A stretch of DNA of 17,200 nucleotides from positions 1 to 17,200 of the forward strand of contig CAUHCL010000034.1 of NCBI GenBank assembly GCA_959604655.1, given 5' to 3'. Shown piece by piece: positions 7,297 to 13,689 of the stretch (the stretch's first letter is position 1; every line of letters starts with the position of its first letter). Made by a program: the position numbers and the translations under genes. This DNA is from an uncultured Alistipes sp. (GTDB taxonomy: Bacteria > Bacteroidota > Bacteroidia > Bacteroidales > Rikenellaceae). The notes below the pieces were generated by a model, which saw nothing but the letters and a program-made list of their open reading frames with translations, was not told the origin of the DNA and searched no databases.

Positions 7297-7370
7297 GCGG
7301 CTCTTCGGAGCCGCGCGAGCCGCAGCCTCGCCCGCGCGGAGGCTCGCTGTCGCTCACTCCGCAGGCTGCG
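7297..7370. repeat. Dense nested palindromes between the PepSY-like gene and the glycan operon
   Basis: Four inverted pairs crowd into 74 bases. GCGGCTC (7297-7303) pairs with GAGCCGC (7308-7314) across a four-base loop. GCGAGCC (7315-7321) pairs with GGCTCGC (7341-7347). CGCAGCCT (7321-7328) pairs with AGGCTGCG (7363-7370). AGCCTC (7324-7329) pairs with GAGGCT (7339-7344). The last three compete for the same bases. On the minus strand the final hairpin is followed by AATTATTATTC, so it may end the operon whose last gene stops at 7421, but the complexity exceeds a simple terminator and resembles a REP- or MITE-like palindromic unit. Confidence 0.6.
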
Positions 7371-7420
7371 ACCCGCTTCACTATAAACCCATCAAAGACT
7401 ATCCTCGGCGGCGGGAGGGG

Positions 7421-8983
7421 CTATTCCACACCTATAACCATATACCCGCCCACGCGGCGCACCTCGCGCCCCGCGACGAAGCGGCGCATCTCATCGTCGC
7501 GCTCCAGCCTGCGTTCGGGCAATATCAGAACTCCGTCGGCACAACGTCCCGCGACGACCTCGTCGGTATCGACCTGCACAACGTCCTCGCCGAAATAGAC
7601 ATCCATGCTCTCGGGGCGGTGCATCCGCCACACGTAGTAGCCCGACAGCCCCTTCTCGGCCGAGACTTCCTCGGCGGCACGGCACAGATTTCCGTAACCT
7701 ATCTCGTCGTTCATCCGCGGCAGGGCGAACCCGCCCACGAACACGGTGGCCAGCAACCCCGCGGCCAGTATGTTTATCGACTCGTAGGGAAAATCGCCGC
7801 GACGCAAACGCATCAAGGCCCACACGCCCGAGACTGACAACGCGCCACCCGCCGCCACGCACCAGCCGTTGCGCACCAAGGCCACGTCGAACGCATATCC
7901 CGCGACGATCACTCCCGCCAGGCCCGCGCACCACAGCATCGCAGGCACGGCGACCGCCGCCGTGATCCATCCGTTGCGCCGTATGCGGCTCGCCGCGAGC
8001 AGAGTGGCATAGACGAAGAACGGGAACGTCGGCGCCAGATATACGGCTATCTTGGAACTGAATGCCGACAGCATCACTAACGTCGACAGTATGATCGTAA
8101 GGAAAAACTTGTCCAAATCGGTGAGCGCTATACGTCCAACCACAGCCGTACCCCACACGCACGCCATAAGCAGCGACCACGGCGCGAGCGAGTACCACAT
8201 CGTCACCAGATAGTAATACACGGGGGCCTTGTGGTGGAATGCGTCGACCGCGCGGTCGATGGTCTGGTGAAACAGCAGGTTGTCGAGATACTCCGTACCT
8301 CCGTCGCGCCACACCATGAAGAACCACAGCGCGCAACCCGCCGCCAGAATAGCCCACGTCCGCCAGCCCCAGTAGCGACCAAGCGTGCGCAACCGCCCCG
8401 CCACGGCGAGAAACACCACGGTGGAGAGCAGCGGCACCAGCACCCCGACGGGGCCTTTGGTGAAGAGCGCCGCGAACACGAAAACGGGAAACAGCGTGCG
8501 GTCGCGCGACGATCCGCCGTCGGGCGAGGAATATATTCGCCAAAATGTATGCAGCGCCAGCGTGATGAACATGCACATGAGCATATCCATACGCAGAAAT
8601 ACCGCGAGCCCAAGGAACAGGCCGCACGTCATGAGCATCATAGCGCCGCAGAGACGCGCCCGCTCGTCGAGCGAAGAGCGTACCCAGCGGTCCATGGTGC
8701 GCAGTATCACGATCGCGGGCACGAACGAGAACAGCGCCAGAAACCACATGTGGTGACCGCCGAAGAGCATCTTGCCCAGCATGACGATCCACAGATAGAG
8801 GGGCGGCTTGTCGGCGTAGGGTTCGCCCTGATTGGTGAATGCGAACAGATGTCCGTCGCGCAGCGCCTCGTCGGCTATGCTCAGGTAGCGCAGTTCGTTC
8901 GAAGGGGTGAAGTCGCGCAGCACCATCACGGGCAGCAATGCCAGCAGGAAAACGTACGGCAGATAACGGAGTCTATTTTTCAT
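7421..8983 (-). CDS. ArnT-like (GT39/GT83-type) membrane glycosyltransferase (520 aa)
   Basis: This is a multipass inner-membrane enzyme of the GT-C fold. After helix 1 comes the first periplasmic loop with SNELRYLSIADEAL (28-41), whose acidic residue at the E30 position is the expected catalytic site. ADKPPLYLW (57-65) is the signature of ArnT/PMT-like transferases that use polyprenyl-phosphate-linked sugars. About ten further hydrophobic helices and a soluble C-terminal domain (about 415-520) follow, as in ArnT. Length is close to the usual 500-550. It is the last gene of a four-gene operon and overlaps the LAB_N gene by 11 bases. Context suggests the transfer of a sugar, possibly galacturonic acid, from the carrier lipid to lipid A, LPS core or another envelope acceptor outside the inner membrane. 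Donor and acceptor are inferred. Confidence 0.9.
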   Translation of the reverse strand: MKNRLRYLPYVFLLALLPVMVLRDFTPSNELRYLSIADEALRDGHLFAFTNQGEPYADKPPLYLWIVMLGKMLFGGHHMWFLALFSFVPAIVILRTMDRWVRSSLDERARLCGAMMLMTCGLFLGLAVFLRMDMLMCMFITLALHTFWRIYSSPDGGSSRDRTLFPVFVFAALFTKGPVGVLVPLLSTVVFLAVAGRLRTLGRYWGWRTWAILAAGCALWFFMVWRDGGTEYLDNLLFHQTIDRAVDAFHHKAPVYYYLVTMWYSLAPWSLLMACVWGTAVVGRIALTDLDKFFLTIILSTLVMLSAFSSKIAVYLAPTFPFFVYATLLAASRIRRNGWITAAVAVPAMLWCAGLAGVIVAGYAFDVALVRNGWCVAAGGALSVSGVWALMRLRRGDFPYESINILAAGLLATVFVGGFALPRMNDEIGYGNLCRAAEEVSAEKGLSGYYVWRMHRPESMDVYFGEDVVQVDTDEVVAGRCADGVLILPERRLERDDEMRRFVAGREVRRVGGYMVIGVE

Positions 8984-9596
8984 TGCAAACGTTTTTTCTT
9001 CCGATCAAAAGATTGCGGGTGTAGGCCACGAAGCCGACCGATTGCCCGAGTATAAGCACGGGATCGAGACGTATGGCGCCGTAAACGACTATCATCGACG
9101 ATCCCAGAAGGCTCAGGCCCCAGAAGCCCGACGGCAGGATGGATTCGTGGCGGCGCGCCGAATAGTACAGCTGGTAGACGAAACGCAGCGAGAATATAAG
9201 CTGGCCCGCCGAGCCGAACAGCAGCAGCCACAACGGTATGCTGTCGTTCTGCATGAAGGTGTCGAAGAAGTGCGACGCGTTGCGCGCTATGCCTGCCAGC
9301 GCCGCCACGGGCGTGAGCAGCAGCACTATCCGCAGCACCCGTTGCAGGCGGCCCCATATCCCCTTGGCGTTCAGATTCCAGAGATAGATGTAGTAAGAGA
9401 CCATCTGCCCGAGTATGATGGCGAAATCGTCGCGCAGCCACCCGTAGACGAACAGCAGATAGGAGCCCGCCAGACTGCACACCCAATATGCCGCGGGCGA
9501 CACCACCCGCTTGGCACGCTCGGAGAGAACCCACTGTATGATGATGCGCGCCGAAAAGAAAGCCTGCGCCAGGAAGCCTATGGCATATATCCACAT
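8973..9596 (-). CDS. Tandem LAB_N (lipid-A-disaccharide synthase N-terminal-like) membrane protein (207 aa)
   Basis: Two copies of the LAB_N domain are visible. Copy 1 runs from QAFFSARIIIQW (11-22) to ILGQMVSYYIYLWNL (61-75). Copy 2 runs from GQLIFSLRFVYQL (131-143) to ILGQSVGFVAYTRNL (182-196). Each is a small bundle of membrane helices and a middle helix joins them. There is no LpxB catalytic part. In other Bacteroidota this free-standing protein usually sits between a GT2 enzyme and an ArnT-like enzyme. Because the pathway needs the lipid-linked sugar moved across the inner membrane, a role like the small flippase subunits ArnE/ArnF is a reasonable inference but not shown. The gene starts 6 bases after the GT2 stop and overlaps the next gene by 11 bases, indicating translational coupling. 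Confidence 0.92.
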   Translation of the reverse strand: MWIYAIGFLAQAFFSARIIIQWVLSERAKRVVSPAAYWVCSLAGSYLLFVYGWLRDDFAIILGQMVSYYIYLWNLNAKGIWGRLQRVLRIVLLLTPVAALAGIARNASHFFDTFMQNDSIPLWLLLFGSAGQLIFSLRFVYQLYYSARRHESILPSGFWGLSLLGSSMIVVYGAIRLDPVLILGQSVGFVAYTRNLLIGRKNVCNEK

Positions 9597-9602
9597 AGGC
9601 CC

Positions 9603-10334
9603 TTACAGATTATGTTCCGCCACCCGATAGTTGATGGCGCGTTTCTTCATCCACCGATAGGCGAAGCAGTCCATGAAAGGCGACACGAGTCGGTTCCAAA
9701 GATGGAACTTCGACACACCCGCCGTGCGGGGGAAATGGCGCACGGGCAGCTCCTTGTAGCGCGCCCCCTCCTGCAACAGTATCAACGCTGGCAGGAAACG
9801 GTGCATGCCCTTGAAGAAAGGCACGCGCTTGGCCGCCTCGCTCTGCATCACCTTCAGGGGACAGCCCGTATCGGTGGCGCCGTCGCCCGTCATGGCGCGG
9901 CGGAAACCGTTGGCGATCTTCGATTGCAGACGCTTGAAGAAGGTATCCTTGCGCGCGGCGCGGATGCCCGTCACCAACTGGTATTCGTCGGCGTATGGGA
10001 GCAGCAGATCGAAATCCTCGGGCGAGGTTTGCAGATCGGCGTCGATATACCCCACCAGAGGCGAGCACACGTAGTCGATGCCTGCCTTTATGGCGGCGCT
10101 GAGTCCCGCGTTGCGACAGAACGAGATGTAATAGAAGCCGTCGTGCGCGGCGCAGATAAGCGCCAGCGCCTCGCGGCTGCCGTCGGTCGAACCGTCGTTG
10201 ACGAACAGCACGCAGGTCTTCACGGGAGCCGCCGAAATATATCGTGCGAAAGCCTCCTCCAGACGATCGATATTCTCCGCCTCGTTGTAGACGGGAACCA
10301 CGACCGTGAATCGGTATTGCGATGTCTTATTCAT
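9603..10334 (-). CDS. GT2 polyprenyl-phosphate sugar synthase-like glycosyltransferase (243 aa)
   Basis: The enzyme has the GT-A fold of family 2, DPM1/ArnC-like group. It shows VPVYNEAENI (13-22), NDGSTDGS (46-53), the metal-binding DAD at 98-100 within DADLQTSPED, TDTGCPLK (154-161), and the basic RTAGVSKFH (203-211) characteristic of enzymes that load a sugar on a polyprenyl phosphate. Its length is that of DPM1 and RgtE-type enzymes; unlike ArnC it has no clear pair of C-terminal membrane helices. It should act at the cytoplasmic face, using a UDP- or GDP-sugar. The upstream epimerase makes UDP-galacturonate or related UDP-uronate the likely donor, by inference. Gaps are 18 bases to the epimerase gene and 6 bases to the LAB_N gene. 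Confidence 0.92.
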   Translation of the reverse strand: MNKTSQYRFTVVVPVYNEAENIDRLEEAFARYISAAPVKTCVLFVNDGSTDGSREALALICAAHDGFYYISFCRNAGLSAAIKAGIDYVCSPLVGYIDADLQTSPEDFDLLLPYADEYQLVTGIRAARKDTFFKRLQSKIANGFRRAMTGDGATDTGCPLKVMQSEAAKRVPFFKGMHRFLPALILLQEGARYKELPVRHFPRTAGVSKFHLWNRLVSPFMDCFAYRWMKKRAINYRVAEHNL

Positions 10335-10352
10335 TCGATGTATAAATTTCCG

Positions 10353-11375
10353 TTAGTTTTCCCTCAGGGGATTTTCCGCCGACATATACCACTCGGCAAA
10401 GCGCGCTATACCCTCCTCCAACCGCGTCGACGGAGCGTAACCCGTACGCGAGCGCAGACGCTCCGTATCGGCCCACGTGCGCACCACGTCGCCGCTCTGC
10501 ATGGGCATCATGCGCAGAGAGGCCTTGCGGCCCAGAGCGTTCTCCAGCGTCGCTATAAAATCCATAAGTCGCATGGGACGGCCGCAGCCGACATTGTATA
10601 TCGTCGTCGGCACATCGCCCTCGGGGGCTTTGTCCACAAGACGCGCCACGCTCTCCACGATGTCGTCCACATAGGTGAAATCGCGCTCCATGTCGCCGCC
10701 GTTGAACACCTTCAGAGGCTCGCCCGCCATGATGGCGCGGGCGAAGAGCATGGGCGCCATGTCGGGACGACCCCACGGACCGTAGACGGTGAAGAACCGA
10801 AGTCCCGACGAGGGAACCCCGAACAGACGGGCATAGACCCCCGCCATGAGCTCGTCGCTGCGCTTGGTGGCGGCATAGAGCGACACGGGATTGTCGACGG
10901 CATCATCCTCGCAGAAAGGCACCTTCGTATTGCCGCCGTAGACGGAACTCGACGAGGCGTAGAGCAGATGACGCACGGGATGGCGGCGGCAGCATTCGAG
11001 AACGTTGAGAAAACCCGACACGTTGCTGTCGACATACGCGCGCGGATTCTCCAGCGAATAGCGCACACCCGCCTGCGCGGCGAGGTTGACCGCCACGTCG
11101 AAACGCCGCTCGGCGAAGAGGCGGTCCATGCCCTCGGCATCCTCCAGCCGCATCTTCAGAAACTCAAATGATGGGTATTTAGCGCTGCGATGAGCGACGC
11201 CTTCGGCCGACACCTCCCCGACGATGCCCAGATCCGCGAGGCGTGCGTGCTTCAGACGCACGTCGTAATAGTCGTTGACCGAATCGATGCCCGTAACTTC
11301 GTATCCCGCCCGCAACAGATTTAGGCTCAGATGATGGCCGATGAATCCGGCCGCGCCCGTAACGAGTATCTTCAT
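10353..11375 (-). CDS. UDP-glucuronate 4-epimerase-like NAD-dependent epimerase (340 aa)
   Basis: This is an extended SDR enzyme. TGAAGFIG at 6-13 binds NAD. The segment DSVNDYYDVRLKHARL (31-46) is characteristic of UDP-glucuronate epimerases of the LpsL/CapI type. SSSSVYG (141-147) and YAATK (Y167, K171) give the catalytic Ser-Tyr-Lys set. YGPWGRPDMAPMLFARAI (198-215) and RDFTYVDDIVESV (231-243) also match that subgroup. The predicted reaction is UDP-GlcA to UDP-GalA in the cytoplasm. The frame extends upstream to 11456, but the start at 11375 (MKILVTGAAGFIG) places the Rossmann strand at the N-terminus, and the extension would run through the promoter at 11426-11434. It is the first gene of the four-gene operon. 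Confidence 0.93.
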   Translation of the reverse strand: MKILVTGAAGFIGHHLSLNLLRAGYEVTGIDSVNDYYDVRLKHARLADLGIVGEVSAEGVAHRSAKYPSFEFLKMRLEDAEGMDRLFAERRFDVAVNLAAQAGVRYSLENPRAYVDSNVSGFLNVLECCRRHPVRHLLYASSSSVYGGNTKVPFCEDDAVDNPVSLYAATKRSDELMAGVYARLFGVPSSGLRFFTVYGPWGRPDMAPMLFARAIMAGEPLKVFNGGDMERDFTYVDDIVESVARLVDKAPEGDVPTTIYNVGCGRPMRLMDFIATLENALGRKASLRMMPMQSGDVVRTWADTERLRSRTGYAPSTRLEEGIARFAEWYMSAENPLREN

Positions 11376-11425
11376 ATCAGCTAATTTCTCGGTGATAAAC
11401 TGTTTTTCATGTCGCCCTATCGGAG

Positions 11426-11462
11426 GCAAAATTAACTTTTTTCGGGGGATTATCATAACAAA
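11426..11462 (-). promoter_or_regulatory. Promoter of the envelope-glycan operon
   Basis: On the minus strand TAATTTTGC (11434-11426) matches TAnnTTTG. A TTTG lies upstream at 11462-11459, with about 24 bases between them, slightly longer than usual. The predicted leader before the ATG at 11375 is about 45 bases. Confidence 0.65.
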
Positions 11463-11470
11463 CGGCGCAC

Positions 11471-11532
11471 AAAAATCGCCGTCGGACGTTTTACGGCAAT
11501 ACGAAGACGGGCCGCGCCGAGCGCGACCCGTC
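11471..11532 (-). terminator. Tandem stem-loops ending the metal-exporter transcript
   Basis: The first stem pairs 11532-11521 with 11517-11506 on the minus strand (GACGGGTCGCGC with GCGCGGCCCGTC, one T-G pair, three-base loop). The second pairs GCCGT (11497-11493) with ACGGC (11482-11478) and is followed by GATTTTTG, with five T residues at 11475-11471. Together they begin 22 bases past the exporter stop and end just before the glycan-operon promoter. Confidence 0.75.
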
Positions 11533-11553
11533 CGTGGCAGATGAAATGAAGGC

Positions 11554-12777
11554 CTACCTCACATATTCGTAACCGAGCCTCTCGATGGTCTCGATTATCT
11601 TCGCCGCGTCGGCGTCGCCCTCCACATAGGCCGCGCCTTCGGACAGATCGACCCTGACGGCCGTGACGCCCTCGACCGAGGCCAAAGCCTTCTCGACATT
11701 GTTCTTGCAATGGTTGCACATCATCCCCTTGATACGATAAACTCTTTGCATTTCGATATTTTTTTCGTGTTTCACATATTTCATCACCGCAGCCGCCACG
11801 AGCAGACACCCGAGCAGCACGCTCGACGCCGTTTTCAGGAATCCCGCCTCCGCCGCGCCGCAACATGCCGCCGCATGCTCCGATTGCGCGAGCGCGAACC
11901 ACTCTGCGGGCAGGACGTAATCGGTCAGCAGTCCGAATCCCACGGCTCCCGCCACGATGGAGGTCAGATAGACCATCAACGTCTTACGTCCCAACACCTT
12001 GCCCACGACCATGATGGCCGCGGCGTTGGTGGCGGGTCCCGCCATGAGCAGCACCAGAGCCGCCCCTGGCGAAAGGCCCTTGAGCATAAGCGCGGCGGCG
12101 ATGGGTATCGATCCCGTGGCACACAGATACATGGGCACCGACAGAGCCAGCACCAGCAGCATGTTGGCCAAAGGATAATCGCCGAAAGCGGCGAAGAAAT
12201 CGTCGGGCAGAAAGACGGTTATGAGGCCCGCGACGACAAGGCCGACGACCAGCCAGCGCCCTATGTCCTGCACCATGTCGACGAACCCGTAGCGCAACGC
12301 CTCGCGGCACTTGCCCCAAAACGAGAGGTGCCGAACGGGGGCACTACCAGCCTCCGCAGCCTCGACCCCATCATCGCCGCCCATCGCGCCCGTCGCCACG
12401 CCACCGACCAAAGCGGTCACGAAAGCCGCGACGGGGCGCAGCAACGCGAACGGAAGGCCCAGCAGCGAACCCGTGGCCAGAATGGAGTCGGCACCCGTCT
12501 GCGGGGTGGATATGAGAAACGACACTGTGGCGGCACGCGACGCACCCTCGCGGCGCATGGACATGGCGGCGGGAATGACGCCGCATGAACACAGCGGAAG
12601 CGGCACGCCGAACAAAGCGGCCAGAGCCACCGAACGGAAATCGTTGCCCGCGAGATACTTCGAATAGACGCCCCGCGGCACGAAGGCATGCAGGATGCCC
12701 GCCACGAGAAATCCCAGCAAAAGGTAGGGAGACATTTCGTTCAGCAGGTGCAGGAACGGATATAAATACTCTTGCAT
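11554..12777 (-). CDS. SO_0444-type Cu/Zn efflux permease with C-terminal HMA domain (407 aa)
   Basis: This is an inner-membrane permease of the PF03773 type with two membrane halves. PLCSCGVIPAA (61-71) carries the paired cysteines C63 and C65 expected of a soft-metal path. STPQTGADSI (90-99) and AGPATNAAAI (246-255) are family-type conserved segments. A loop with HAAACCG (301-307) precedes the last helix. Residues about 345-407 form a heavy-metal-associated domain with MMCNHC (C354, C357), which should bind Cu(I) or Zn(II) in the cytoplasm and pass it to the pore. Export of copper or zinc is known for the family; the metal here is inferred. The gene lies just downstream of a regulator that also carries a CxxC metal-binding-like domain. 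It has its own promoter at 12967-12975 and a long structured leader. Confidence 0.92.
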   Translation of the reverse strand: MQEYLYPFLHLLNEMSPYLLLGFLVAGILHAFVPRGVYSKYLAGNDFRSVALAALFGVPLPLCSCGVIPAAMSMRREGASRAATVSFLISTPQTGADSILATGSLLGLPFALLRPVAAFVTALVGGVATGAMGGDDGVEAAEAGSAPVRHLSFWGKCREALRYGFVDMVQDIGRWLVVGLVVAGLITVFLPDDFFAAFGDYPLANMLLVLALSVPMYLCATGSIPIAAALMLKGLSPGAALVLLMAGPATNAAAIMVVGKVLGRKTLMVYLTSIVAGAVGFGLLTDYVLPAEWFALAQSEHAAACCGAAEAGFLKTASSVLLGCLLVAAAVMKYVKHEKNIEMQRVYRIKGMMCNHCKNNVEKALASVEGVTAVRVDLSEGAAYVEGDADAAKIIETIERLGYEYVR

Positions 12778-12861
12778 AAGCGGTTGGTTTTACTGCCCGC
12801 ATGTATACGGCATACGCTGTTCGCCGTCGGCGGCAGGATTGCACGAGCCTTTCGGCGAGTT

Positions 12862-12914
12862 GCAGTCCGCCGCGTGGGGCGGCGGCGAACTGCCGACATC
12901 GCACGGCGATGTCG
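12862..12914 (-). promoter_or_regulatory. Two abutting hairpins in the exporter mRNA leader
   Basis: On the minus strand CGACATCGC (12914-12906) pairs perfectly with GCGATGTCG (12902-12894) across a three-base loop. The very next base begins GCAGTTCGCCGC (12893-12882), which pairs with GCGGCGGACTGC (12873-12862) over 12 bp with one T-G pair and an eight-base loop. Both lie between the predicted promoter and the ATG at 12777, in a leader of about 180 bases. No T tract follows either hairpin. They could be a regulatory leader, mRNA-stabilising structures, or an inserted palindromic repeat. Confidence 0.6.
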
Positions 12915-12966
12915 AAACAACGGCCGCCTCAAAGCATATTCGCCACACGCGAGCATGTTATTTCCC

Positions 12967-12975
12967 GCAAAGATA
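12967..12975 (-). promoter_or_regulatory. -7 promoter motif of the metal exporter
   Basis: On the minus strand TATCTTTGC (12975-12967) fits TAnnTTTG exactly. A -33 TTTG is not seen, which is compatible with an activator-dependent promoter. The AraC regulator encoded directly upstream is the obvious candidate, by inference. The inverted pair CGCTC/GAGCG lies just upstream, around 12985-12998. Confidence 0.55.
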
Positions 12976-13014
12976 ACCTTCGCCCGCTCCGAGAGCGTTA
13001 TATTTTTTTCGGAA

Positions 13015-13041
13015 TAAGTTAACGGCGGGCGACTCCCGCCG
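13015..13041 (-). terminator. Terminator-like hairpin after the AraC-type gene
   Basis: On the minus strand CGGCGGG (13041-13035) pairs with CCCGCCG (13029-13023) across a five-base loop, followed by TTAACTTATT. It lies 5 bases past the stop codon. The T tract is interrupted, so termination may be partial and some transcripts could continue into the exporter gene. Confidence 0.55.
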
Positions 13042-13045
13042 CAGA

Positions 13046-13630
13046 TCACAGTTCGTCCAACGAACGGCGGCTGCGCACGCCCGAACGCTTGTAGACGCTC
13101 GGTGCGATCCCCGTCTCGCGCTTGAACTGCATGCTGAGGTGCGCCACGCTCGAATACCCCAGGCGGAAGGCGATCTGACCGAGCGTCAGCTCGTCATAGA
13201 CCAGCAGCTCCTTCACCCGCTCGATCTTCTGCGCTATGAAATACTTCTCGATCGAGCGGCCCTCGGTCTCGGAGAACAACGTGCTGATGTACTTGTATTC
13301 GAGGTGCAGGCGGTCCGACAGATACTCCGACAGGTTCACCTCGGGCATCACTTCGTGGGCGTAGATCAACTCGACGATGCCGTTCTTCACCGACGATATG
13401 ATCCGCGACCGCCGATCCTCCAGCAATTCGAATCCCGCCTTTTCGAGCCGCGCCGCAATCTCACGCTTGCGCCCGTCGTCGGGGTCGCCCACGATCTCGG
13501 CCTCGCCCAGCGTCACCGACATGACCTCGGCGCCCGATTCGGTCAACGCCTCGCGCACGGCCGCGATACAACGCGGGCAAACCATATTTTTTATACACAG
13601 TTTCACGATACCGCTTTCGCCGTTATTCAA
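13046..13630 (-). CDS. AraC-family regulator with N-terminal HMA-like domain (194 aa)
   Basis: Residues about 8-72 look like a heavy-metal-associated fold with IKNMVCPRC (C18, C21). Residues about 95-182 form an AraC DNA-binding domain. Its two helix-turn-helix units are around YISTLFSETEGRSIEKYFIAQK and LTLGQIAFRLGYSSVAHLSMQFKRETG, ending in the usual G..PS.YK. A metal-sensing activator or repressor of the adjacent exporter is inferred from this fusion and position. The longest frame begins with TTG at 13630, preceded by AGAAGGA at a good Shine-Dalgarno distance. GTG at 13606 would start the protein directly at the first strand (MKLCIKNMVC) and is a real alternative. No ATG exists before the CxxC motif. 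A strong terminator lies just upstream, so it needs its own promoter; TAGGATTTG (13636-13628) is an imperfect candidate and, if used, would favour the GTG. Confidence 0.88.
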   Translation of the reverse strand: MNNGESGIVKLCIKNMVCPRCIAAVREALTESGAEVMSVTLGEAEIVGDPDDGRKREIAARLEKAGFELLEDRRSRIISSVKNGIVELIYAHEVMPEVNLSEYLSDRLHLEYKYISTLFSETEGRSIEKYFIAQKIERVKELLVYDELTLGQIAFRLGYSSVAHLSMQFKRETGIAPSVYKRSGVRSRRSLDEL

Positions 13631-13645
13631 ATCCTATCCTTCTCT

Positions 13646-13680
13646 AAAAAAATTCGAGCCGCAGAATGCTGCGGCTCGAA
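13646..13680 (-). terminator. Strong intrinsic terminator of the nfn operon
   Basis: On the minus strand TTCGAGCCGCAG (13680-13669) pairs perfectly with CTGCGGCTCGAA (13664-13653) over 12 bp with a four-base loop, followed at once by seven T residues (13652-13646). It begins 9 bases after the nfnB stop at 13690. Confidence 0.93.
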
Positions 13681-13689
13681 CCCTGCTCG

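Noticed and set aside
9042..11171. A long plus-strand open frame of about 700 codons
   Set aside because: It is antisense to three well-supported glycan-operon genes, has a low-complexity His/Arg/Gln-rich translation, and is explained by GC-rich codon bias.
11376..11456. N-terminal extension of the epimerase to 11456
   Set aside because: It would cover the perfect -7 promoter motif and delay the Rossmann strand that normally begins at residue 1-3.
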